Shown here: one piece after another, positions 41,630 through 50,365 of the stretch
How the letters are laid out: the number at the start of each line of letters is the position of its first letter
Numbering within the stretch: position 1 is the first letter of the stretch
Program-made: the position numbers and the translations under genes
Notes under the pieces: generated by a model
The model's database searches: none
What the model was told of the DNA's origin: nothing
The model's input: only the letters and a program-made list of their open reading frames with translations
Source: Clostridiales bacterium
GTDB lineage: Bacteria > Bacillota > Clostridia > Oscillospirales > Oscillospiraceae
NCBI GenBank assembly: GCA_012838345.1
Contig: DUPK01000016.1
Coordinates: 1-64,000, forward strand
Direction of reading: 5' to 3'
DNA length: 64,000 bases

Positions 41630-43144
41630 ATGGCAAACAAAGCCTATATTGAAACTCAAAATACGCTGCCGGTTTACGACGAGTGCGACATACTGGTCGT
41701 CGGTGGCGGCAGCGCCGGACATTCGGCGGCGATTGCCGCTGCCCGTGCCGGGGCGAAGAACATAATCCTCATGGAGCGCTACGGCTATATGGGCGGCGAC
41801 GCGACGGGAGGCTACGTCATCATGGTGCCGAAGCTCTCATGGTACAATAAATCCTTTGTCCGCGGCATCCAGGAGGAGTGGTTTACAAGACTAAGCCCCA
41901 TCCCGAACGCCGTTTTGGGTCCGGACCTTAGCAAAATCGGCAAGGACAGCGACCAGGCGCTTATAAATGCCTGGGCTAAAATCCACGGCTGCGTGAGCGA
42001 GAGCGAGCCGAAAAGGCTCGTGCGCGCCGTGTATTTTGAGCCGAATCAACTGAAGATAGAGCTCGACAAAATGCTCCTCGAGCATAAGGACGCAATCCGC
42101 GTGCTCTGCCACTGCTGGGGCACAAAGCCGATAATGGAAGGAAACGAGGTCAAGGGCGTCATATTTGAGAGCAAGGAGGGCCGCAAGGCGATACTTGCTA
42201 AAGTCGTTATCGACGCGACCGGCGACGGAGACATCTTCCGTCAGACCGGCGCTCCCTACTCGACGCTTGCCGACGGGGAGACCCGCTCGAGCACGACGGC
42301 ACTCGTCTGGCGCATGGGCGGGGTGAACTATGACCTCTACTATGAGTGGCAGAAGGCAAATCCCAAAGAATATGCATCGCTGCGCCAGAACCTGGCCAAG
42401 GTCGCAGGTTTCATAAGCGCGCCGCTGCCGAGCGCGCAAAACGACGTCGTCTGGGTCAACAACTGGCACCCGAACCGCGACTGCGCGACCATTAAGGACG
42501 CGACCGAAACGGAGATAAACACGCGCAATACAATCCGCGACGTGATTGAGTACCTGAAAGAGGTCTGTCCCGTGGGCTTCAGGGACGCCTTCCTGTACGA
42601 TATTGCACCGCAGCTCGGAAGCCGCGGAAGCTGCCGCTTAAAGGGCGAATATATAATGACGGCGAACGATTTCGCCTTCGCCACAAAGCATGACGACGTC
42701 ATTGCCTGGCACTCGACTATATGCATGATAAACGACTGCGCGCCCGTGGAGATACCCTACCGCGCAATCCTGCCGCAGAAGGTTGAAAACCTGCTTGCGC
42801 CGGGGCGCCATCTGTCGGCGGACAACGTGGCAATCGACTGGCTTAACCTGATACCGCAGTGCATAGGCACCGGCCAGGCAGCCGGAGTAGCCGCGGCCGT
42901 GGCTATGGCTGACGGCACAAGCGTGCGCGACGTGGACATCCGCAAGGTGCAGAACATACTCATAGACCAGGATGTGCCGCTGCCGCGCAACGAGCGCGTC
43001 GACAAGTCTTACACAGAGCTTTGTGAGCAGTACAACTACGGGCTATACACCGACCTTGCGAAGAAAATGAAGGCCGACGCCGAGGAGCTCAAGGAGTATC
43101 GCCAATCCAGCATACCGATTCCCGGAAAGGATTCGTCTCATTAA
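41630..43144 (+). CDS. FAD-dependent oxidoreductase (FAD_oxidored family)
   Basis: The 504-residue protein starts with a Rossmann FAD motif (ILVVGGGSAGHSAAIAAARAG, about residues 21-41) and ERYGYMGGDATGG, typical of the FAD_oxidored family. The C-terminal part contains LLAPGRHLSADNVAID and IGTGQAAGVAAAVA, which close the FAD site. It has no fused iron-sulfur or reductase domain. It lies 86 bases after the CoA transferase genes and before two small cupin-like genes. Substrate unknown; an oxidation or reduction of a ring or side chain at the entry to the pathway is possible (inference). Confidence 0.82.
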   Translation: MANKAYIETQNTLPVYDECDILVVGGGSAGHSAAIAAARAGAKNIILMERYGYMGGDATGGYVIMVPKLSWYNKSFVRGIQEEWFTRLSPIPNAVLGPDLSKIGKDSDQALINAWAKIHGCVSESEPKRLVRAVYFEPNQLKIELDKMLLEHKDAIRVLCHCWGTKPIMEGNEVKGVIFESKEGRKAILAKVVIDATGDGDIFRQTGAPYSTLADGETRSSTTALVWRMGGVNYDLYYEWQKANPKEYASLRQNLAKVAGFISAPLPSAQNDVVWVNNWHPNRDCATIKDATETEINTRNTIRDVIEYLKEVCPVGFRDAFLYDIAPQLGSRGSCRLKGEYIMTANDFAFATKHDDVIAWHSTICMINDCAPVEIPYRAILPQKVENLLAPGRHLSADNVAIDWLNLIPQCIGTGQAAGVAAAVAMADGTSVRDVDIRKVQNILIDQDVPLPRNERVDKSYTELCEQYNYGLYTDLAKKMKADAEELKEYRQSSIPIPGKDSSH

Positions 43145-43175
43145 ACACAATCTCGCGGAAAGGTAGGTAAATGGT

Positions 43176-43673
43176 ATGGATATTATCATGAACACGGGCG
43201 GAGAGTACGGCAAGTATATGGTTCAGGATTTAAAAGCGCCGAAGTTTTCACCGGGATTTGAGGAGTTCTACAACACATTTGCCCGTAGAGTCCTCTGGAT
43301 TGACAACAATGTCGTTCCGGGCGCGTTCCAGTTCAGCTCTTCATGGTATCTGAAAGCCTCGGACGTGCGCCCCCTGCACAAGCATGACGAGCACTACCAT
43401 GACGTTGACGAGCTTATCGGTTTCTACGGCTCAAATCCCGACGACCCCTACGATTTGGGGGGAGTAATCGAAATAGGGATAGGCGGAGAGATTCACCGCA
43501 TTACGAGGAGTACGCTGATTTTCCTCCCCGCGGGACTTAAGCATCTGCCCCTTTCCATTATCGAGCTGCACCGCCCAATCTTCCATTTCTCGGTGGTAAT
43601 GGCTCCGTTCTACAGCACTACCCATACAAACACTGGAGAAACAAGCTTACTCAACCAGCCCCGCGACAAGTAG
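43176..43673 (+). CDS. Cupin-like protein, tandem paralogue 1
   Basis: The 165-residue protein looks like a single cupin-type beta barrel. It has a His-rich metal-binding candidate LHKHDEHYHDVDELIGFYGS (about 67-86), NPDDPYDLGG, a THxFLPAGLKH-like segment (LIFLPAGLKHLP) and IFHFSVVM near the end. The HxH, Glu and later His pattern is that of metal-dependent cupins. The next gene encodes a paralogue with the same blocks, so the pair arose by duplication and may form a heteromer. No specific activity can be assigned; ring-modifying or isomerising cupins are possible. Confidence 0.7.
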   Translation: MDIIMNTGGEYGKYMVQDLKAPKFSPGFEEFYNTFARRVLWIDNNVVPGAFQFSSSWYLKASDVRPLHKHDEHYHDVDELIGFYGSNPDDPYDLGGVIEIGIGGEIHRITRSTLIFLPAGLKHLPLSIIELHRPIFHFSVVMAPFYSTTHTNTGETSLLNQPRDK

Positions 43674-43706
43674 GGCACACAAATAAAAAGAGAAGGGGAC
43701 TTCATC

Positions 43707-44186
43707 ATGCCAATGAACAATAACGGCAGGCTGGGCTATCTGATTATGCAGGACTTAGGGCAGCTTCCTCCTTCGCACTCAAGCCCCGAAGTTATTGCTT
43801 CTTACGAGCGCTTCGGCAAGCGTATCCACTGGGTGGATGGCAACAACATACCCGGCTCTTTCCAAATGAACACATCATGGTGGTTCAAGGCTAACAGAGA
43901 GTCCATTCTTTCAAACCCCAAAAGCCAGGTTGGCAAGCCTCATTCGCACGGTTTCCCAGAGATTCTCGGATTTTATGGCTCGGACCCCAATAATCCGTAC
44001 GACCTCGGTGGAGAGGTGGAGCTCTACCTTGACGGAGAACCGTACATACTTACAAAGAGTACTATGGTTTTCATACCGCCGAATCTTCCGCACTGCCCCT
44101 TACTTGTCAATCGCGTCGACAGGCCAATCTTCCACTTCTCCGTTGTGATGAACGGCGAATACACCTTCGAGCGTGACGATGAGTAA
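43707..44186 (+). CDS. Cupin-like protein, tandem paralogue 2
   Basis: The 159-residue protein shares with its upstream neighbour the blocks MQDL, RIHWVDGNNIPGSFQM, GFYGSDPNNPYDLGGEVE, VFIPPNLPHCPL and IFHFSVVM. Its metal-binding candidate is GKPHSHGFPEILGFYG, a reduced HxH motif compared with the four-histidine version of paralogue 1. That asymmetry suggests one copy may be catalytic and the other structural, or different substrates. It lies 33 bases downstream of paralogue 1 and 176 bases before the TRAP transporter genes. Confidence 0.7.
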   Translation: MPMNNNGRLGYLIMQDLGQLPPSHSSPEVIASYERFGKRIHWVDGNNIPGSFQMNTSWWFKANRESILSNPKSQVGKPHSHGFPEILGFYGSDPNNPYDLGGEVELYLDGEPYILTKSTMVFIPPNLPHCPLLVNRVDRPIFHFSVVMNGEYTFERDDE

Positions 44187-44362
44187 GCACATTGCCAACT
44201 GGATGCTAAGGCCTCCTTGCATTTAGATGGAAGCAGTCCCGCACTGTTTGTCCCAATAGCCGCGGATTGCTTTCATTCTAATGCATCGCAGTCTCGATGT
44301 AACAATAAAGGTCGGACGCGGCCGGGCGATCCAGCGGATTTTATTTAAAGGAGTGATGGAGT

Positions 44363-44968
44363 TTGAAGATAATCCGCGGCATATCCAGGTTTTTTACATG
44401 GCTTTGTATGGGATTCATAGCGGCTCTCATGCTGCTTATGGTTGCGGAAGTTCTTGACAGAGCTATTTTCAACAGGTCCATTATGGGCGCAACGGAATGG
44501 GCGCAGGTGCTTTTGCTGTGCAATATGACCGCCCTGAGCGCCGCAATCCTCAGCAATCGCCAGATTAAAATCGACGTACTGACCTCAAAGCTGGGCCCGA
44601 AGGCGCAGGTAATAATGGACATTATTGTGCTGACCCTGTCATTCTTAGCTATAGCCTTTATTTCGTGGCAGCAATACTTCTATGCCCTGAAAAGCCTTAA
44701 GAACCAGGTCTTCTATATCACCATAGGGCTTCCTCAATGGCCGTTTGTAGCAATGTTTGCGTTTGCTTACGCGGTCGGCGCGCTGACGACGCTCTCCCTT
44801 ATCATAAGGAAGGTTGCCGCTCTGGCAACCGGCCGATGGGAAGAAGAGGCAAAGCTTGAGGACATGGACCCGATATTTGTGTTCGGCAAAGGGAAAAATG
44901 CCGAAATGCTGTCAAAAAAAGATGAGGCCTCCGACAGCCCGGAAGGCAAGAAGGAGGAAGAAAAATGA
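44363..44968 (+). CDS. TRAP transporter small permease (DctQ family)
   Basis: The 201-residue protein has four predicted membrane helices and the DctQ-type segments MVAEVLDRAIFNRSIMGATE and ALKSLKNQVFYITIGLPQW, followed by a charged cytoplasmic tail. It starts at TTG 44363 behind AAAGGAG, and its stop overlaps the next start by four bases (ATGA), coupling translation to the large permease. With DctM and DctP it forms a sodium-driven uptake system for organic acids. Confidence 0.9.
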   Translation: MKIIRGISRFFTWLCMGFIAALMLLMVAEVLDRAIFNRSIMGATEWAQVLLLCNMTALSAAILSNRQIKIDVLTSKLGPKAQVIMDIIVLTLSFLAIAFISWQQYFYALKSLKNQVFYITIGLPQWPFVAMFAFAYAVGALTTLSLIIRKVAALATGRWEEEAKLEDMDPIFVFGKGKNAEMLSKKDEASDSPEGKKEEEK

Positions 44969-46263
44969 GTCCTGAACTAATCGGCCTTCTCGGCATAATC
45001 CTCCTGCTTGTTTTGCTTGCGTGCAAAATGTGGGTCGGAGCGGCCATGTCGCTTGTGAGCATCATAGGCATCATCATACTCAGAAACTTCACCGTAGCAG
45101 CGTCCCTTGCAGGCTCATCGGGCTTTACGAACCTAAACTCATATGCCTTTACCGTCATGCCGATGTTTACCTTAATGGGCATGATAATAGCGGAAGGCAA
45201 TATGGGAAGGGACCTTTACAGCGCCGCTTACGCCTGGGTAGGGCGCTTCAGGGGCGGCCTTGCCTCGGCGACGATTGTGGCCTGCGGTATTCTGGGCGCC
45301 ATATGCGGCTCGACCCATGTCGGCGTGCTCGTAATGGCCCGAGTGGCGATGCCCGAGATGAAGAAAAACAATTACGATGAGTCCTTTGCCGCCGGCTGCG
45401 TGGCCGCGGGAGCGCCGCTCAGTATTCTCATCCCACCCAGCATGGGCTTTATAATGTACGGCATACTCACGGAAAACTCGATTGGCAAGCTCTTCATATC
45501 CGGCATCGGCGTCGGAGTTGTTCAGATGATACTGTACGTAATTCTTGTCACAGTTATCTGTACGATAAAGCCCAATTACGGGCCGCGCGGACCGAAGTTT
45601 GAATTTAGGTACAAGCTCAAGACTCTCGTCAAAGTCCTGCCGATAATGTGCCTTATGATTCTCGTGCTCGGAGGAATTTACGGCGGGCTTTTCACAACTA
45701 CTGAGGCGGGCGCGATAGGCGCTCTCGGCTCAATACTTATCTCCCTTGCCTTCCGCCAGCTCACCGTCAAGAAGTTTGTAAAGGCCCTCAAGGATACGGC
45801 TGTGCTCTGCGGCATGGTTTTCTTCCTGATTGCGGCTACATATTTGTTCGTAACCTTTATGAGCTTAAGCCGCGTCCCGATGTGGCTTGCCAATATAATT
45901 ACCGGTCTTGCCGTTCCAAAGTGGGTAATATCCATCGCTCTCGTTGTTCTCTATTTTATACTCGGCATGTTCCTGCCTGACACACCCATGGTGGCGCTTA
46001 CCGTCCCCGTACTCTATACGGCGCTTATGAAGGTAGGTTTTGACCCCATATGGCTGGGCGCCTTTGTCGTTAAGCTCATGGCTGTCGGCTCAATTTCGCC
46101 ACCGGTTGGTATGTGTGCTTTCACGATGGCGGGTGTCAGTGGCATAAGAGTCGATAAGATATTTAAGGGTGTTATTCCATTCCTTGCGGTTGACGTAGTC
46201 ATACTGATTCTTATGATTATCTTCCCGGGAATTGCAACGTATCTTCCAAGTCTGATGAAATAA
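44965..46263 (+). CDS. TRAP transporter large permease (DctM family)
   Basis: The 432-residue protein consists of about 12 hydrophobic helices. DctM hallmarks include FTVMPMFTLMGMIIAEG, CGILGAICGSTHVGVLVMAR, AAGAPLSILIPPSMGFIMYG and GSISPPVGMCAF, the last two being the conserved helical hairpins with SIPPS/PPxGxxxF-like sequence. It forms the transport channel. It is 20 bases from the binding-protein gene. The ligand is unknown, but the setting suggests an aromatic or related carboxylate. Confidence 0.93.
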   Translation: MSPELIGLLGIILLLVLLACKMWVGAAMSLVSIIGIIILRNFTVAASLAGSSGFTNLNSYAFTVMPMFTLMGMIIAEGNMGRDLYSAAYAWVGRFRGGLASATIVACGILGAICGSTHVGVLVMARVAMPEMKKNNYDESFAAGCVAAGAPLSILIPPSMGFIMYGILTENSIGKLFISGIGVGVVQMILYVILVTVICTIKPNYGPRGPKFEFRYKLKTLVKVLPIMCLMILVLGGIYGGLFTTTEAGAIGALGSILISLAFRQLTVKKFVKALKDTAVLCGMVFFLIAATYLFVTFMSLSRVPMWLANIITGLAVPKWVISIALVVLYFILGMFLPDTPMVALTVPVLYTALMKVGFDPIWLGAFVVKLMAVGSISPPVGMCAFTMAGVSGIRVDKIFKGVIPFLAVDVVILILMIIFPGIATYLPSLMK

Positions 46264-46283
46264 GTTTTAAAGGAGGAAAAAGC

Positions 46284-47453
46284 ATGAAGAAAACACTGTC
46301 CATTGTTCTTGTCGCGGTTATGCTACTGTCCCTTTTGGCGGCCTGCGGTGAAAAACCCCAGCCTACCCAGCCGCCCGCAAGCCAGCCGCCCGCAACACAA
46401 CCCCCCGCAACCGAGGCCCCGCAGCCGACCACCGGTCCGACCGCGCCTCAGGAGCTGAAGTATACCGGCCCTGCAAGAGAGCTTACGGTAAACTTCTCTT
46501 CAAATGAGGCGACGCAGAAGGTCTATACCGACGCTTTACAGCGCATAACCGACCGCACGGACGGAAAAATTACCTTCGTCTACTATTACAGCAACTCGCT
46601 GCTCCAGCCGACCGAGGCGCTTGACGGCCTTGAAAACGGGGTCTGCGACATTTCCGACGTCACCATGGCAAACTTCCGCGAGCGCTTCGTGTACACGCAG
46701 CAGGTCACAAGCTATCCCTTCCTCGGCTTCACCAGCATTGCCATGGCCTCCGATGTAATGAATCAAAACTTTTTTGACAATGAGCTTATAATGAACGAGT
46801 TTACGTCCGCAAACATCTATCCCCTCTTCTTCCTCGGAGTATGGGGCACGGCTATGGCGTTTAAGAACCCCACCGAGATAAGCACCCCCGATACGGTCAA
46901 GGGACTTAAGCTCGTCACCGACAACCCCCTGCTCAGCAAATACCTTAACGACATAGGTGCCACCCCCGTTGCCCAGCCCCCCACAGAGTACTTCTCCAGC
47001 CTGAACAACGGCGTTGTCAACGGCGTTATCAACGGCATCCATGTTATAAACATTTTCGGAGCTCTTTCAATCGCCAAATCGGTATATGTGTTTGAGAGAA
47101 GCTTTGCGACGGGCTCCCGCGCAATCTGCATCAACCTTGACGTGTGGAACTCCTTTGACGACACGCTCAGGCAGATATTCATGGAAGAGATTCAGGGCAT
47201 GCAGCTCTGGAAAGACGCCGTCGACTATTGGACGGTAGCCGACCAGAGCCACTTTGACGACTGCGAGAAGTGGAACATCCCCGTCTATCGCATTGAGGGC
47301 GAAACAATGCAGGCCTGGGTCGACGCGCTCAAGCCCTACGGCGACGCAGAACTTAAGCAGCTCTATGACAAGGGCTATACCGAGGTTTACAATGTCCTTG
47401 ACTTTGTGAACAAGGCTATCGATAATTACAAGCCGAGGTACACACCAAACTAG
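46284..47453 (+). CDS. TRAP transporter solute-binding lipoprotein (DctP family)
   Basis: The 389-residue protein has a lipoprotein signal (lipobox LAAC, about residue 21), a low-complexity linker with repeated QPPA units, and a DctP domain. Family features are RITDRTDGKITFVYYYSNSL, ENGVCDISDVTMANF and the later NNGVVNGVINGIHVI. The arginine that usually clamps the ligand carboxylate may lie in RAICINLDVW. An AAAGGAGG site precedes the ATG. It completes the TRAP operon and is followed by a terminator. Confidence 0.9.
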   Translation: MKKTLSIVLVAVMLLSLLAACGEKPQPTQPPASQPPATQPPATEAPQPTTGPTAPQELKYTGPARELTVNFSSNEATQKVYTDALQRITDRTDGKITFVYYYSNSLLQPTEALDGLENGVCDISDVTMANFRERFVYTQQVTSYPFLGFTSIAMASDVMNQNFFDNELIMNEFTSANIYPLFFLGVWGTAMAFKNPTEISTPDTVKGLKLVTDNPLLSKYLNDIGATPVAQPPTEYFSSLNNGVVNGVINGIHVINIFGALSIAKSVYVFERSFATGSRAICINLDVWNSFDDTLRQIFMEEIQGMQLWKDAVDYWTVADQSHFDDCEKWNIPVYRIEGETMQAWVDALKPYGDAELKQLYDKGYTEVYNVLDFVNKAIDNYKPRYTPN

Positions 47454-47534
47454 GCGGGTTGATGCAAAACATACGCAGATAAAATAGACTTTGCGCAGCA
47501 AACGGGCTTCTTCGAGGCTGCATTGATAAAGATT

Positions 47535-47575
47535 AAACGCACCTTGCCGCAAGGGCAGGGTGCGTTTGCTTTTAG
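47535..47575 (+). terminator. Terminator after the TRAP operon
   Basis: A 14-base stem (AAACGCACCTTGCC and GGCAGGGTGCGTTT, with one G-U pair) and GC/TTTT tail lies 82 bases past the DctP stop. Confidence 0.82.
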
Positions 47576-47643
47576 GTGTTGGATAAAATTTATGGTGAAA
47601 AATAGCGACCCGGTGCTTATGGAACCTTCTATGTCGGCGTTTC

Positions 47644-48474
47644 TCAGCTCAGATTTTTAAGAATCTCATGGTAACGCCGGGTTCCCAATTCGCTCGGCTC
47701 ACCCTTTTTACAGAAGGATAAGCCGGAAAGCTTCCTGTTCACCCGCTCTACCACAATCATACCGTTTGACAGCTTGGACTGCAAAACACCCAGCGCTTCT
47801 AAAAATCTCGGGTCCTTTTTGGCTCTGTCGAAAAACGACAGGACATAGACATATTGAAAGAGATTGTAATCTCTGAAGGGGTATTCCAGCTGCATGAAAA
47901 GAGTGCCTATCCCGTAATGGCAGGGGCCGAGCGGCAGGCGGCTTGTCCAGTGGTTGAGCAAAAACTCAACCGCCCTGTCGAGGGCCGGCTCCTTGTTCAG
48001 GTAATCCGTAAAGCAAAATGCGTTTAGGGCTATCAGCGTCGGGCCCGGGTTTGAAAACTCAGTTTCGGGGCCTCTCCCAAAACTGAATTTCCTGCATTGC
48101 CAGCCGCCGTCGAAATGCTGCGTGTCCAATAAGTGCTGAAACGTTTTCCGGAGCCTTTCATCGCCTGTATAGCCCATATGGCAGAGCGTGCTCACTGCGT
48201 AGGCAGTCTGGCAGGGATAGATTGCACCCTGCGGGTACAGCTTAAAGCGTCCATCTTCGCGCCGGGTGCTGAAAATGAGGTCGGCAAGCTCTTTAAGGGG
48301 CGATTCGGTCGGCTCCATTCCGAGCTCCAGCAGCAAAAGCGCGCTTCCCAGGGCGGAGAACGGACCGCCCTTGAGCAGCCTCTTATCGGGCGTCGTCCAA
48401 TAATCCCAGCCGTTGTCGTATCGTTTCGCGAGTATCGCCTCTACGTCGGCCTGATACCTTCTTTCTACCGCCAT
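47644..48474 (-). CDS. Terpenoid cyclase/prenyltransferase toroid-fold protein
   Basis: The 276-residue protein shows alpha-toroid repeats as in squalene-hopene cyclases and prenyltransferases: FQHLLDTQHFDGGWQCR (a QxxDGGW-type repeat), and the helical repeats around AVSTLCHMGYTGDERL and AVEFLLNHW. It lacks the DxDD motif of type II terpene cyclases, so it is probably a toroid-fold protein of another function. It is the third gene of a minus-strand set, 35 bases from its upstream neighbour. No terpene genes are nearby. Function unknown. Confidence 0.65.
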   Translation of the reverse strand: MAVERRYQADVEAILAKRYDNGWDYWTTPDKRLLKGGPFSALGSALLLLELGMEPTESPLKELADLIFSTRREDGRFKLYPQGAIYPCQTAYAVSTLCHMGYTGDERLRKTFQHLLDTQHFDGGWQCRKFSFGRGPETEFSNPGPTLIALNAFCFTDYLNKEPALDRAVEFLLNHWTSRLPLGPCHYGIGTLFMQLEYPFRDYNLFQYVYVLSFFDRAKKDPRFLEALGVLQSKLSNGMIVVERVNRKLSGLSFCKKGEPSELGTRRYHEILKNLS

Positions 48475-48509
48475 TTGCTCGCCTCCAAGAAGTTGATTAA
48501 TAATGTCTT

Positions 48510-49118
48510 TTACAAAAGCTTCTCGACCTGCTTCTTGGTCTTTTTATCCAGGGTTTCACCCGAAAGTGCGCGCAGGAAAACGCTCTCGATTTCATCGGTG
48601 TTATAAGTCTTTCTGATCTGGGCAAGAACGAGCAGAATATCGAGCAGCACCAGTTTGCGCATGGTTTCTTTTACTGACATTATATCGAAGGAAGTAAGCT
48701 TGCCGGCTATTTTACCGCCCAGGTCCGGCCTGTGCGCCACGATTTTGACCAGGGACTGAATGCACTGACGTACCGTTATGGGCTTTTCGTCGTTTAATAA
48801 GTCAAGATAGTCGTCAATAGTGCCGTCAAGCCTGTTTTCGGTATCCCACCTTGCATTGTCGGCAATAAGCATAAGGCCGATGCTTCTCTGGTAGGAGTTT
48901 CCGCTTTTCAGCTTTGACTTGAAGGTCTCCCAGAACGGGTAGACATCATCGGACAGCTGCGAGCGGTGCTGAAGAGTCAGGAAGGCCTTATACCTAATGT
49001 CGTCGTCCTGTACAGACAACAGCTCGACGAGCCGGGGAAGCTCCGAACTGTTTATCACCTTTACCGCCTCGGGCAACTCATCCTTGTCAAGGGCAATTAT
49101 GCTATGGGCTGTAATCAT
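48510..49118 (-). CDS. HEAT-like helical repeat protein
   Basis: I start this gene at the ATG at 49118 because GGGGAGG precedes it by five bases, giving 202 residues; the longer frame to 49280 runs into the preceding gene. The product is all-helical with HEAT-like repeats, for example LPRLVELLSVQDDDIRYKAF, ITVRQCIQSLVKIVAHRP and MRKLVLLDILLVLAQIRK. Such solenoids bind proteins or nucleic acids. It sits between a radical SAM gene and a toroid-fold gene. No family name can be given. Confidence 0.7.
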   Translation of the reverse strand: MITAHSIIALDKDELPEAVKVINSSELPRLVELLSVQDDDIRYKAFLTLQHRSQLSDDVYPFWETFKSKLKSGNSYQRSIGLMLIADNARWDTENRLDGTIDDYLDLLNDEKPITVRQCIQSLVKIVAHRPDLGGKIAGKLTSFDIMSVKETMRKLVLLDILLVLAQIRKTYNTDEIESVFLRALSGETLDKKTKKQVEKLL

Positions 49119-49152
49119 ATGTATCCTCCCCTTATTAGAAATTCTCCGGGCT

Positions 49153-50019
49153 TTATGCCCAAAGACAGAGCTGGCTGTTTTCCGGCCCAAGCTCCGAAAC
49201 GAAGTCGAAGACTTCCTTGGTGCCGAAGATGATACCGTTTTCCTCGCAGAGCCTCCGGGCATGCCGGTCGAGCCTTTCACTGTTCGGGCTTCTTACGATG
49301 TAAGACAAGCCGAAGGTGCGGATATACTCGCGTTTAAGCCCCGGGAACAGCTCGTCGAGCTTGCTGTAAAAGTATTCGCGATTGCCTTGGCGGAGCGTCA
49401 TGCCGATTCCGAAGGTTAAAAGGCCGCGCACCTTCGCGTCGATGCAGTAAGATAAAATGCCCTCGATGTTTTCTGTGCTGTCGTTTATAAAAGGGAGAAT
49501 GGGTGTTATCCAGACAACTGTGGGTATTCCCGCTTTTTGCAGCTCTTTTAGCACCTCAAAGCGCCTGCGCGTGGTGGCGACCTTCGGCTCCAGCTTTTTG
49601 CAGAGGTCCTCGTCAAAGGTCGTAAGCGTCATCTGCACGACACATTTTGCCTTTCTGTTTATCTTCTGCAAAAGGTCGATGTCCCGGAGCACAAGGTCGG
49701 ACTTTGTTATGACCGATGCGCCGAAGCCGTGCCGCTCTATGACCTCCAGGCACTGCTTCATGTGGCGGAGCTCTTTCTCCAGTGGAATATAGGGGTCTGT
49801 CATGGAGCCGGTTTTTATCACTGCCCTTTTGCGCCTTTTTGAAAGAGTCCGGTCGAGAAGCGCCACCGCGTTTACCTTCACTTCGATGTCTTCAAAGGTA
49901 TCGGTCATACCGTAGCATTCGCTTCGCGAATCGCAGTATATGCAGCCGTGCGTACAGCCGCGGTAGATGTTCATATTGTTCTCGCTTGATAGAATGCTTT
50001 TGGCCGTTACTTTACGCAT
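49153..50019 (-). CDS. Radical SAM protein (SplB/Rv2578c-like)
   Basis: The 288-residue protein binds a [4Fe-4S] cluster through CTHGCIYC (CxxxCxxC, about residues 22-29), followed by DSRSECYG. Further family segments are KTGSMTDPYIPLE, VVQMTLTTFDE and VWITPILPFINDS. The group is related to spore photoproduct lyase and uncharacterised DNA-repair-like radical SAM enzymes; its reaction is not known. It is the first gene of the minus-strand set with HEAT-like and toroid-fold genes. A TTGTCA/TATACT pair, 19 bases apart at 50204-50234, is a candidate promoter. Confidence 0.85.
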   Translation of the reverse strand: MRKVTAKSILSSENNMNIYRGCTHGCIYCDSRSECYGMTDTFEDIEVKVNAVALLDRTLSKRRKRAVIKTGSMTDPYIPLEKELRHMKQCLEVIERHGFGASVITKSDLVLRDIDLLQKINRKAKCVVQMTLTTFDEDLCKKLEPKVATTRRRFEVLKELQKAGIPTVVWITPILPFINDSTENIEGILSYCIDAKVRGLLTFGIGMTLRQGNREYFYSKLDELFPGLKREYIRTFGLSYIVRSPNSERLDRHARRLCEENGIIFGTKEVFDFVSELGPENSQLCLWA

Positions 50020-50365
50020 GATTATGTCCCTTGCCTTGCTTTTGCCTGCTCTGCAATCTGCATAAGGTCAGGCTGCACGCTCTGCGTGAATTTACTGCTC
50101 CAGCTCATTTCTACCGGCTCCTTCTGTCAAGAAAATACCTATTTCGCGCTCGCTGCGCGCCACCCGTTTCATCCGGTATTTGCAAGCAAACCGCCTTGCG
50201 GACAGTATACCACAAAATCACAGGGAACTGACAAGAAATGTTAATAAATACCGGCCATTTTTTAGCGCTGTGGGAAATTAACGGTAGAAACTTTGCTTAT
50301 ATGGCTTTATAATGGAGAAGTAAAGAGCGATTCTTTGAATTGTGGGCAGGTGAGCTAATAACCAT
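50020..50365. other. Divergent intergenic region
   Basis: The stretch between the radical SAM and response-regulator genes holds a candidate minus-strand promoter (AGTATA at 50204-50209 and TGACAA at 50229-50234 on the plus strand), a self-complementary CGCGC-rich stretch near 50145, and a plus-strand TATAAT at 50308-50313 without a clear -35. No gene or RNA is recognised. Confidence 0.45.

Noticed and set aside
48510..49280. Longer version of the HEAT-like gene
   Set aside because: The first 54 codons lie inside the radical SAM gene in another frame; the ATG at 49118 has a strong Shine-Dalgarno.
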